NCBI GenBank assembly: GCA_964599655.1
Contig: CAZRGV010000151.1
Span: 1-13,411, forward strand
DNA length: 13,411 nucleotides
Direction: 5' to 3'
Source of the DNA: CAZRGV01 sp964599655
Lineage (GTDB): Bacteria; Planctomycetota; Planctomycetia; Isosphaerales; Isosphaeraceae
The notes beneath the pieces are model-generated. The model saw only the letters and a program-made list of their open reading frames with translations. It was not told the DNA's origin and ran no database searches. Positions 6,352 through 13,143 of this stretch are shown here, piece after piece. Made by a program: the position numbers and the translations under genes. Numbering within the stretch: the first letter of the stretch is position 1; each line of letters opens with the position of its first letter.

Positions 6352-7676
6352 CCCAGCCCCAGGCTCATCAGGATCGTCGCCGAGATGGCCATCGAGGCGC
6401 AGAGGAAGAGAATCCCTCCCTGGAACGACTGGGTCATATCTTTGACGACGCCGAGGACCGCCGGGCCGAGGGCGCCGCCAAGGTTGCCGACGGAGTTGAT
6501 CAGGCCGATGCTGCCGGCCGCGGCGGCCTCGGTCAGGAACAGGCTCGGCAGGGACCAGAAGGCCGGTAGGTAGGCTTTCAGGCCGGTCATGGCCAGGGTA
6601 AACAGCAAAACGGTCAGCCAGAGCTGGCCGCGGCTTAGCAGGGCAAGGCCCAGAGCCATGGCTCCCAGATAGATCGGTAGCGCGGCATGAAGCCGCCGTT
6701 CCTGGTAATGATCCGCGCTCCAGCCGATCAAGAGCTGCCCCACGAGCGATCCAATGGGCGGAATGATGACCAGGAACGAGATTTTCTGCGGTGTCAGGCC
6801 GTACCAGTTTTCGATGATCGAGGGCAAGAAGAATTCGACTCCGTAGTTGCCCGTCACCACGAAGAAGTAAGCGGCCGACAGCAGGAGCACCTTGGGATGC
6901 CGAAGGGCCTCGGTCACGGTCATGTGCCCGAAGCTCTCGTGGTGCTGTGCCTTCTCTCGCTTCAGCTCCAGCTCCAACGCGTCGCGCTCCTCGGGTTCGA
7001 GCCAGGTCGCCTGGCCCGGCCGGTCGGTGAGCCGGATCAACACGAGAATTCCGAGCACGACCGCCGGAATCCCCCAGAAGATGAACGCCCACTGCCAGCC
7101 CTCCAGGCCCAGCAGCTCGGGTCGACCCTCGGTGCCGATCTTCAGCAACTGCCCCGAGATCGGCGGGCCGATGAACTGCGCGATCGGCGTGGCGACAAAG
7201 AAATAGGCCAGCGCCCTCGACCGGTCGCGGCGGGGGAACCAGTGCGTCAGGTAGACAATCACCCCCGGGAAGAACCCGGCCTCCGCCAGGCCGAGCAGAA
7301 AACGGACCGTGTAGAACTGCCAGGGGACCCGGACGAAGGCCGTCAGGGCCGCGACGATTCCCCAACTGACCATGATCCGGCAGATCCACTTCCGAGCGCT
7401 CCATCGCTCGACAATCAAGGTGCCCGGGATCTCCAGCAGGAAGTAGCCGACGAAGAAGCACGTTCCCATGCCGAAGCCGAAGACCTTCTCGTCGAAGCCG
7501 GAAAGGTCCTTCTGCATCGTCAGCTTGACGAACCCGACGTTGGCGCGGTCGACGTACGCGATCACATAGCAAACGAACAACAGCGGCAAGAGCCGCCAGT
7601 ACGCCTTGCGACGGGCGCGATCGAGAGGGCCGGGGCCGCTGGGCGAGGCCGGCGATTCGGGGATGGAACCAGTCAT
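6273..7676 (-). CDS. MFS transporter, anion:cation symporter (ACS) family
   Basis: A 467-residue major facilitator protein with about 12 hydrophobic segments and a central loop near residues 215-250. The first helix with YVDRANVGFVKLTMQKDL, the helix 2-3 region PGTLIVERWSARKWICRIMVSWG, and RFLLGLAEAGFFPGVIVYLTHWFPRRDR are typical of the ACS family, which imports organic anions such as sugar acids, tartrate or phthalate with cations. Substrate is not determinable. The ATG at 7674-7676 has AAGGA upstream in an AT-rich leader. It lies 32 bp after the truncated gntP on the same strand, so both may share a transcript. Its 3' end overlaps the convergent glycosyltransferase by 79 bp. The last roughly 25 residues are hydrophilic. 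Confidence 0.88.
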   Translation of the reverse strand: MTGSIPESPASPSGPGPLDRARRKAYWRLLPLLFVCYVIAYVDRANVGFVKLTMQKDLSGFDEKVFGFGMGTCFFVGYFLLEIPGTLIVERWSARKWICRIMVSWGIVAALTAFVRVPWQFYTVRFLLGLAEAGFFPGVIVYLTHWFPRRDRSRALAYFFVATPIAQFIGPPISGQLLKIGTEGRPELLGLEGWQWAFIFWGIPAVVLGILVLIRLTDRPGQATWLEPEERDALELELKREKAQHHESFGHMTVTEALRHPKVLLLSAAYFFVVTGNYGVEFFLPSIIENWYGLTPQKISFLVIIPPIGSLVGQLLIGWSADHYQERRLHAALPIYLGAMALGLALLSRGQLWLTVLLFTLAMTGLKAYLPAFWSLPSLFLTEAAAAGSIGLINSVGNLGGALGPAVLGVVKDMTQSFQGGILFLCASMAISATILMSLGLGHRERVSRPELGAEPDSLAQAVTEPT

Positions 7677-7708
7677 TGTTTTGGTATTCCTTTATGTAAT
7701 AACAAAAA

Positions 7709-8194
7709 TTATGACGATGAGAGAAGACCAGATTCGATGCCTGGGACGAGGCTGCCGGCCGCCCGGAGGTTCTTGAGGTCATCCTGGCCGGTCCGGCGAC
7801 AGGGCGAGCGGGCCAGGGGAACCAAGAGGTCGAAGACCGTGTCGAAGAAGACGGGCACGGCCAGCACGTAGCCGCTGCCCATCAGGGCGACCGAGGCGCG
7901 GTTCGGACCCAGCAGGCGCAGCAAGGCCCGGACGATCCGGCCGGCCGCGCCGCTGTCCATCATGCAGGTGCCGACGATCGCCGACAGGGCGATCACGAGA
8001 CCGATTTTGCCGGCCGGGTTGCCGAACTCGAGGGCGACCCGGCCGACCTTTGGCGAGGTCTCGCCAGGAGCCGGGACGCTGACCAGCAAGGCCGCCGTGA
8101 TGAGGGCCAGAAGCGCGTTGAGCCGAAGGACGAGGATCAGACCAACGACCGTGACGATCCCGATCGCCAGGATGGCCAGAGGGTGAATCAGCAT
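7709..8194 (-). pseudogene. GntP-family gluconate permease, N-terminal remnant
   Basis: The 161-residue product matches the N-terminal third of GntP permeases (H+/gluconate symporters, usually about 440-460 residues). It has HPLAILAIGIVTVVGLILVLRL, a GKIGLVIALSAIVGTCMMDSGAA block (62-84), RALLRLLGPNRASVALMGSG and VPVFFDTVFDLLVPLARS (113-130). Family-like sequence continues weakly through RRTG to about residue 147, then becomes an unrelated tail ending in SGLLSSS and a stop. Some 300 codons are missing, including most helices, so the product cannot be a working permease. The ATG at 8192-8194 is the likely ancestral start. The break lies directly ahead of the MFS gene, suggesting a deletion or replacement at this spot. 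No transposase or target repeat is seen. Confidence 0.8.
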
Positions 8195-8226
8195 CAGCAA
8201 CGGGCCTCGCAGCAACCAATCAAGCC

Positions 8227-8255
8227 GCCGGCGGGTTTCTTTCGGGAACCGCCGG
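8227..8255. repeat. Inverted repeat in the gntP/CSD-DUF1294 divergent spacer
   Basis: GCCGGCGG and CCGCCGGC, 8-bp arms about 13 nt apart, lie just outside the gntP start. The rest of the 222-bp spacer (8195-8416) shows no clear promoter. It may be a regulatory site or a chance pairing in GC-rich DNA. Confidence 0.35.
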
Positions 8256-8401
8256 CTCGTTCCGACTTTGCACGAAGGTGGGTGGAGTTGCCAGAATGGC
8301 ACAGCGGACGACGCGCCACAAGGGTCCGGCCGCCCGAGCCGCCTCGGCGGAGTCCCGAGAACCGGCCGGAGCGGAGGCGTCGCCGGTGTCGAGAACCGGA
8401 T

Positions 8402-8408
8402 GGGGAGG
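8402..8408 (+). promoter_or_regulatory. Ribosome binding site deciding a TTG start
   Basis: GGGGAGG lies 8 nt before the TTG at 8417-8419 and directly precedes the first strand of the cold-shock domain. No ATG in that frame lies close to the domain. Confidence 0.65.
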
Positions 8409-8416
8409 CCAGGCAG

Positions 8417-8968
8417 TTGGCGACCGGGATCGTGGTATCGTTCGACGAGCAGCGAGGCTTCGGATTCATCCGGACGCCGGACCTGGACGGCGACGTCTTC
8501 GTCCATGTCCGGGAGGTCCAGGGGCGGTGTCCGCTCCGGATCGGCCAGCGGGTTCGGTTCGAGGTCGAGGCGACCGAGCGAGGCCCGAGGGCGGTCCGGG
8601 TCGAGCCGGGCCGGGTCGGCCTGGCGCCGTCGATCGCCGCCTTGCTGGTTCTGGCCGTGGGACTGGCCTCGGCGACGCTCGTCTTGCACGTCGGGCCGGG
8701 CTGGGGCTGGGCCGGTTCGTGGGTCGCGGCGATCAACCCCTTGACCTTCGGGGCCTTCGCCTGGGACAAGCGACGGGCCCTTCGCGGCGGCCGCCGGATT
8801 CCCGAGCGGGCCTTGCTGGCGTTGTCGCTGGCGGGCGGCTCGCCCGCGGCGGCCCTGGCCATGCCCTTGCTGCGGCACAAGACCCGCAAGCCACCGTTCC
8901 TCTTGGCGTTCGCCGCCGTTCTGGTCGTCCAGGCGCTCGGCCTGGCCGTCTGGGTCTGGCCCCGCTGA
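8417..8968 (+). CDS. Cold-shock domain / DUF1294 membrane fusion protein
   Basis: The 183-residue protein begins ATGIVVSFDEQRGFGFIRTP after a TTG-encoded Met. Residues 2-63 form a cold-shock domain with RNP1-like RGFGFI (13-18) and RNP2-like VFVHV (27-31), which binds single-stranded nucleic acid. A hydrophobic helix (about 70-90) follows, then DUF1294 (about 103-165) with WDKRRA, RIPE, a GG pair, RHKTRK (153-158) and a final hydrophobic segment. The CSD+DUF1294 architecture is known in proteobacteria and planctomycetes; its role is not established. The TTG start is favoured by GGGGAGG 8 nt upstream. An ATG at 8183 would add 78 proline/arginine-rich residues without homology and overlap the gntP start. 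It is divergent from gntP. Confidence 0.87.
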   Translation: MATGIVVSFDEQRGFGFIRTPDLDGDVFVHVREVQGRCPLRIGQRVRFEVEATERGPRAVRVEPGRVGLAPSIAALLVLAVGLASATLVLHVGPGWGWAGSWVAAINPLTFGAFAWDKRRALRGGRRIPERALLALSLAGGSPAAALAMPLLRHKTRKPPFLLAFAAVLVVQALGLAVWVWPR

Positions 8969-9085
8969 CACCCCGTTGCCCACGTTTTGGCCGATGACCC
9001 GTTTCCGACCGACCGCCTTCGGCGTACACTACACTGAAAGCATCGGGACGCCGAGAAAACCGAAAAACCGGTAGACAACCTTCTC

Positions 9086-9952
9086 ATGACGCGCAAACGG
9101 ATGATCCTTGGCCTGCTGCTGGTCCTGGTCGCCCTGGGGCCAGCGGCCGACAAGGACCCTCAGATCGGCCAGTCGTTCCAGATTCCCTACCGCACGACCC
9201 TGACAAACCACTACCTCGTGCGCGTCCGGGTCAACGGCAAGGGGCCGTTCAACTTCCTGGTCGATACCGGGGCCCCGGCCCTCTACGTCGGCACCGACGT
9301 GGCCCGGAAGATCGGCCTGGAGCCGGCCAAGGATCACTTCTGGACCAAGCTCGACCGGCTCGACCTCGAGGGCGGCGCGACCTTGCGGAACCTCAAGTGC
9401 CGGGTCGAAGACCCCTTCCAACTCGTCGGAATGAATGCCCTCGGCCTGCCGGGCGCGACCATCGACGGCATTCTCGGGTTCACCATCCTGGCAAGGTTCC
9501 GCATGGAGTTCGACCCCACCAGGGACCGGATGACCTGGACCCGGCTCGACTTCGAGCCGCCCGACCCGTTCGTTCCGGAGGACCCTGAGGCGCGTCGGGG
9601 CACGCCCGAGGTGCAGGCCATGAACCTGCTCGGCCCGGCCATGCGGCTCGCCTCGGTCTTCCTCGGCAAGCAGCCCGAGGACATCCTCCACCCGCAAGGG
9701 CTCTTCGGCCTGGAACTGGCCGAGAAGGACGGCGAGGTCCGGGTCGAAAGCGTGCTGCCCGACACACCCGCCGCCCGAGCGGAACTGAAGCCCGGCGACG
9801 TCCTGACCCGCCTGCTCGACCGGCCGGTCGACGGCCTGAAGTCGGTCCACGAAGCCATCGCCAAGGTCCGGATCGGCGACCAGATCGCGCTGGAGGTCCG
9901 CCGCGGCGGGGAGACGATCGAACGGACCCTCCGTGCCGCCGAGGGATTCTGA
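9086..9952 (+). CDS. Exported retropepsin-like aspartyl protease with C-terminal PDZ domain (DTG)
   Basis: The 288-residue protein has a basic N-terminus and a hydrophobic segment (6-19), a likely Sec signal. The retropepsin-like domain (about 38-150) contains NGKGPFNFLVDTGAP with the catalytic DTG at 60-62 and the distal flap-side motif IDGILGFTIL (126-135). These single-domain proteases act as dimers, each chain giving one Asp. A PDZ domain (about 205-283) has LPDTPAARAELKPGDVL. Substrate is unknown; the likely location is the periplasm or outer face of the membrane. The ATG has no strong ribosome site. A weak promoter-like pair, TTTCCG (9002-9007) and TACACT (9025-9030) with 17-nt spacing, lies upstream. 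The next gene starts 3 bp after the stop, forming an operon of paralogues. Confidence 0.85.
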   Translation: MTRKRMILGLLLVLVALGPAADKDPQIGQSFQIPYRTTLTNHYLVRVRVNGKGPFNFLVDTGAPALYVGTDVARKIGLEPAKDHFWTKLDRLDLEGGATLRNLKCRVEDPFQLVGMNALGLPGATIDGILGFTILARFRMEFDPTRDRMTWTRLDFEPPDPFVPEDPEARRGTPEVQAMNLLGPAMRLASVFLGKQPEDILHPQGLFGLELAEKDGEVRVESVLPDTPAARAELKPGDVLTRLLDRPVDGLKSVHEAIAKVRIGDQIALEVRRGGETIERTLRAAEGF

Positions 9953-9955
9953 GCC

Positions 9956-10804
9956 ATGACATCCAAGCGACTCTGGATCGTTGGCCTCCTGACCGCCGTC
10001 TCGGCCTTGGCCGCCTTCGGCCTGACCCAGTCGGCCTGCTCGTCGCCCCCGCCGGGGGCCTCGGTGGTGCCCTTCCGGATGCTGCCGTCGAACCACATGG
10101 TGGTCGAGGCCAAGATCAACGGCAAGGGGCCGTTCCGCTTCATCTTCGACCTCGGCGCCCCAGTGACCTTGCTCAGCAACAAGGTGGCCGAGTCGACCGG
10201 AGCCATCCCCAAAAACGCCCCACGGTCGTTCCTGATGTCGACCCGAGGCGAGGGGACGGTCAAGAACCTCGAGCTCGGCGAGCTGAAGGCCCAGGACGTG
10301 CCGGTCATCGTCATGGACCACCCCGCCCTGAAGGCCCTCAGCGGCCTGTTCAGCCGGCCGTTGGAGGGAATTATCGGCTACACCTTCTGGGCCCACTACC
10401 GGATGACCATCGACTACCAGGCGCGCGAGATGACCTTCGTGCCGGTCGACTTCGAGGTCCGAGACCTGATGAAGGAACTGCCCAACCGCCTGTCGGGCCC
10501 GAAGGTGGCCAAGACCCTGATCCTCGCCCCCCGGGGCCTCTGGGGCCTGACCGTCGGCGAGCCCGCCGACGGCCTCTCCGCCCCCGGCGTGCCGATCACC
10601 TCGGTCGTCCCCGGCTCCCCCGCCGAGATCGCCGGCCTGAAGCCCGGCGACATCCTGACCACCCTCGACGGCCGATGGACCTCCTCCGTCGCCGACACCT
10701 TCGCCGCCGCCCAGAACGTTCCCCCCGGCCACCCCACCCAGGTCGTCATCCTTCGCGACGGCAAGGAACAGACCCTGACCGTCATCCCCCGCGAGGGAAT
10801 CTAA
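9956..10804 (+). CDS. Paralogous retropepsin-like protein with PDZ domain, DLG in place of DTG
   Basis: The 282-residue protein has the same order as the upstream gene: hydrophobic leader (6-24), retropepsin-like domain, and a C-terminal PDZ domain (about 195-278, with VPGSPAEIAGLKPGDIL). A Cys at 28 follows the leader, but TQSAC is a poor lipobox, so lipidation is doubtful. The catalytic block reads NGKGPFRFIFDLGAPVTLL: the Asp (65) is kept but the Thr/Ser after it is Leu (codon CTC, two base changes from ACC, so not a single sequencing error). EGIIGYTF (137-144) matches the ILG motif. The normal Thr stabilises the dimer active site, so activity may be altered or lost, leaving a binding or regulatory role. 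A GAGGG at the end of the previous gene serves as ribosome site; translation is probably coupled. Confidence 0.82.
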   Translation: MTSKRLWIVGLLTAVSALAAFGLTQSACSSPPPGASVVPFRMLPSNHMVVEAKINGKGPFRFIFDLGAPVTLLSNKVAESTGAIPKNAPRSFLMSTRGEGTVKNLELGELKAQDVPVIVMDHPALKALSGLFSRPLEGIIGYTFWAHYRMTIDYQAREMTFVPVDFEVRDLMKELPNRLSGPKVAKTLILAPRGLWGLTVGEPADGLSAPGVPITSVVPGSPAEIAGLKPGDILTTLDGRWTSSVADTFAAAQNVPPGHPTQVVILRDGKEQTLTVIPREGI

Positions 10805-10837
10805 CCGTCACCCGGATCATGGCGTTGTCATAAGTCG

Positions 10838-11000
10838 GGTCGGGTCCGCCGTGCGGACCTCCTCGATTTCGTAGGCTCAGGTGGGTCGGGCGGAGTTCCC
10901 GGTATCCTTGGTGCTTGGGTTCGCGTGAGGAATGGCCTCCGAGACCGATCCGGGTAAGAGCCGCTTCGAGAAACCGCTGGTCCGCACGGCGGACCCGACC
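10838..11000. repeat. 163-bp REPIN-like element with 22-bp perfect inverted ends
   Basis: Bases 10838-10859 and 10979-11000 are perfect reverse complements over 22 nt. Each arm itself contains a 7-bp stem hairpin with a 3-nt loop: GGTCCGC-CGT-GCGGACC at 10843-10859 and its complement at 10979-10995. The 119-bp interior has no gene. The design is that of paired REP palindromes and resembles the doublet at 2517-2578. It lies just after the protease-like operon and before the DUF1559 terminator. No transposase is nearby. A MITE with 22-bp terminal repeats is the alternative; no target-site duplication is evident. Confidence 0.75.
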
Positions 11001-11033
11001 TGGATGGCGATCTCAATCCTTCACAAGTTCATG

Positions 11034-11082
11034 CAGAAAAGAGAAGGGCGTCCGGGGTTAAGGAAGATAACCCCGGACGCCC
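11034..11082 (-). terminator. Rho-independent terminator of the DUF1559 gene
   Basis: A perfect 15-bp stem (arms 11046-11060 and 11068-11082) closes a 7-nt loop. On the minus strand it is followed by the T-rich run TTCTCTTTTCTGC (11045-11033). It starts 41 bp after the DUF1559 stop codon. On the plus strand no T-run follows, so it is directional. Confidence 0.87.
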
Positions 11083-11122
11083 CGAGGAAACGCATTTCCT
11101 GCAAGGACAATCTGATTCAGGC

Positions 11123-12151
11123 TCAATAGGCATCCGCGCTGACGACCTCGCCGCCATGCGTGGTGGACAAGGCGCGCCAGGTCCAGATATTGATCGAGTT
11201 TTTGACGAACCGGACGCTGCCGTCGGCCATGGCGGCATTCACGCCGCCCGGATGCATGCTGCGGGCGAAGTTCACGCGGAGCAGAGTGGTTGTGGGGCCG
11301 GTGCAGGGTGGGTTCTTCTGGAACGGGTAGATGCAATAGGAGTTGCTCTCGGTGACGTCCGGCGACGAGGTATTTGGCGGCATCAAGCCGGTGAAGGCGG
11401 CGGCGCTGCCCCACCAGGAGAAGCCGCGGAGGTCGTAGGGCGCGTTGTAGGGCGGGAGCCCGCTCCCGGTCCCGACGATGCACTCGGAGATCAGCAGGGT
11501 ATTGCTCGTGCCATCGGTGATGGAGTTGATCCCGAAGATGGCGCGGCCGCCGTTGCCGGCGCCGGGGCCATCGATGTCGGCGAACGGGGCTCCGCCGAAC
11601 TGGATCGGGCTGCCGATGTAGGCCGCGTTGGTGTAAACCACGGGCTGGGCCGTCACCGTATTGCCGTAATTGGCCACGTAGTTTTGCGAGGTGACCCCCT
11701 ACTTCAGGCCCTTGATGGTCGGGCCGATATTCGTCAGGTTCAGGGCCTGGCCGTCGCTCGGGCAGATGTACGACATGACCCGGGTCGAGGAGACCGTGGC
11801 GTTGCACACGCCGCCATAACGCAGCGGAGCGTCATACACCCCCTGGTAATACAACAGGTCGCCGTTGAAGTTCCAGGCGTTCCACAGCGAAGTCTGCTCG
11901 ACGTAGGGGAGCATGAACAGGATCCAGGTTCCCCAGCAGCACGACTTCTGGCCTGGAGCGAAGACCTGATTGGAATCGTGGTAGTTGTGCATTCCCAGCG
12001 CGATCTGCTTGAGGTTGTTGGTGCACTGGGCGCGGCGGGCGGCCTCGCGCGCCGCCTGGACGGCCGGCAGGAGCAGAGCGATCAGAACACCGATGATCGC
12101 GATGACGACCAGCAACTCGATCAGGGTGAACCCTCGTCGAGGGCGGGACAT
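11123..12151 (-). pseudogene. DUF1559 pilin-like protein interrupted by one in-frame amber codon
   Basis: The N-terminus RGFTLIELLVVIAIIGVLIALLLPAVQAAREAARR is a type IV prepilin signal: cleavage is expected between Gly7 and Phe8, with Glu at +5. NLKQIALGMHNYHD follows, then the DUF1559 domain, ending with the conserved HPGGVNAAMADGSVRFV block. The frame spans 342 residue positions, normal for the family, but codon 151 (11699-11701) is TAG. Sequence on both sides is family-like and in the same frame (GPTIKGLK, stop, GVTSQNYVANYGN), so a single nonsense change or base error explains it. No restart with a ribosome site follows. The start has GGAGG 7 nt upstream and a strong terminator lies after the end. 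DUF1559 proteins are amplified in planctomycetes; their exact role is unknown. Confidence 0.92.
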
Positions 12152-12351
12152 GGTCGATCCTCCTCTGTAGGAATCCGTGTCGAGTCAAGCCATGCAATGG
12201 AGTGGAGTGAAGCCGGTGGAATCGGAATGGAACCTCTTGATAAAGTCCCATGCGGGGGTAAAGGGGCGCGTCCGGCCCGGAGGAAGGACGAGGAAGTCGG
12301 GCCGAGGCGCAACGAATCACGGAGTCCGGGTGGCCAGCCCGGTTCGGGCGT
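12152..12351. other. 200-bp spacer between lipoprotein and DUF1559 genes
   Basis: It contains the DUF1559 ribosome site and a small GC-rich hairpin, CCGGG-CTGGCCA-CCCGG (about 12327-12343), close to the end of the lipoprotein gene. No T-run and no strong promoter were found, so it is not clear whether the two genes share a transcript. Confidence 0.5.
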
Positions 12352-12825
12352 TCATTTTCCTCCCGCTCCCGCGACCAGGTTGAAGTCGAACTGGTTCGAG
12401 CCCCCCGCCGTGACGTTGGCCTCCAGGATGGAATTCGCGCCATATGTCGACGGGATCGTCTCCTTGGCCGGCACCGGGGGCATGCCGGGCATGTCCGTCA
12501 CGTGATCCACCTGTTTTTCCGCGTTGGCCTCGTCGCCGCCGCCGGAAGAGACGACAACCTTGTACTTGCCGGGAACCAGCCCCTGGGCCCGCTCGATCGT
12601 GTACTTCCCCTCAACGACGGCCGCCCCCGCCTGGGTCGGGATGTCGGGAGCGTTGGGCACGAACGTGATGACCCCCGCCTTGAGCGGCTTTCCATCGACG
12701 GTCACCGTGCCCGAGATCGCCTCCCGGGGCAGGTTGTCGCCTCCACAACCAACCACACCGAACATCAGGAGGAGCGGAACCACAAAAGCTGGGAAATCGG
12801 GCTTCACTCGCGATGGCGTCCGCAT
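12352..12825 (-). CDS. Small exported lipoprotein with a carboxypeptidase-regulatory-like fold
   Basis: The 157-residue protein has a basic N-terminus, a hydrophobic stretch (11-25) and lipobox VVGC with Cys27, so signal peptidase II processing is expected. Residues about 33-105 (ISGTVTVDGKPLKAGVITFVPN ... GKYTIERAQGLVPGKYKVVV) have the beta-sandwich pattern of carboxypeptidase-regulatory/transthyretin-like domains. Such proteins commonly lie beside DUF1559 genes in planctomycetes, as here. The function is unknown; binding at the cell surface is a guess. The ATG at 12823-12825 is preferred because GAGGAG lies about 9 nt upstream; a TTG two codons earlier (12829-12831) would be only 3 nt from it. 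Confidence 0.85.
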   Translation of the reverse strand: MRTPSRVKPDFPAFVVPLLLMFGVVGCGGDNLPREAISGTVTVDGKPLKAGVITFVPNAPDIPTQAGAAVVEGKYTIERAQGLVPGKYKVVVSSGGGDEANAEKQVDHVTDMPGMPPVPAKETIPSTYGANSILEANVTAGGSNQFDFNLVAGAGGK

Positions 12826-13143
12826 ACGCAACGGCTCCTCTCCTCGACGGCAATGGGAGGAAGGAAATCCCGCCCCGCCCCCCTGCTGAGTCTAACTAAA
12901 GTGACAACCGGCTTGATGTCTTTGCTGGGCATCGGTGAGGCCCATTGATACGGATATTCTGAATCCGCCTGTGCCGGTGAAGCTAACAGATCCCGATGCC
13001 GGGAACAAGTCCTCATCTCGAACCTCGGAGGCCCCTCGCGCCACAGAAGATTCGAGACCGCCGAAGCGGGTCTTTTGGGGAGAATAATCTCATCATGCAA
13101 TTACGAACAGAATTTGAATCACATGGTGTTGAGACCCCATCGG
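12826..13143. other. Gene-free region upstream of the lipoprotein gene
   Basis: No credible gene. A minus-strand open frame at 12804-13100 has no recognisable domain and overlaps the lipoprotein start and its ribosome site. Seen here: a small hairpin CGGAT-ATTCTGA-ATCCG (12951-12967), an imperfect stem AGACCGC/GCGGGTCT followed by TTTT on the plus strand (about 13053-13074), and an AT-richer patch at 13080-13125. A minus-strand TTGTCA (12902-12907) could be a -35 box, but no matching -10 box was found. Confidence 0.5.

Larger units (their letters stand above)
10805..11122. other. 318-bp gene-free region after the protease-like operon
   Basis: No credible gene. It holds the 163-bp hairpin element and the intrinsic terminator serving the leftward DUF1559 gene. 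A short open frame on the plus strand running through the terminator has no recognisable domain. Confidence 0.7.

Noticed and set aside
8183..8416. Longer CSD-DUF1294 form starting at the ATG at 8183
   Set aside because: The extra 78 residues are low-complexity, overlap the gntP start antisense, and lack a ribosome site; TTG at 8417 has a strong one.
7709..8983. 424-codon minus-strand frame as one protein
   Set aside because: Only the last 161 codons are GntP-like. The upstream part is antisense to CSD-DUF1294 and Arg/Gln/Pro-rich.
9002..9030. Promoter TTTCCG-N17-TACACT before the first retropepsin-like gene
   Set aside because: Spacing is good but only three of six and four of six bases match; mentioned in the gene entry, not listed as a feature.
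9029..10732. Minus-strand open frame of 567 codons
   Set aside because: It is antisense to both retropepsin-like genes, Gly/Asp/Val-rich and without domains. The plus-strand proteins have clear motifs and correct operon spacing.
11677..11701. Frameshift as the cause of the split DUF1559
   Set aside because: Both halves are in the same frame; only one TAG codon separates them. The GTG at 11675-11677 encodes a conserved Val and has no ribosome site, so a separate second gene is unlikely.
11156..12505. Plus-strand open frame of 449 codons
   Set aside because: Antisense to DUF1559 and the lipoprotein gene; no domain is recognisable.
12804..13100. 98-codon minus-strand frame upstream of the lipoprotein
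   Set aside because: No domain, no ribosome site, and it overlaps the lipoprotein start and its leader.
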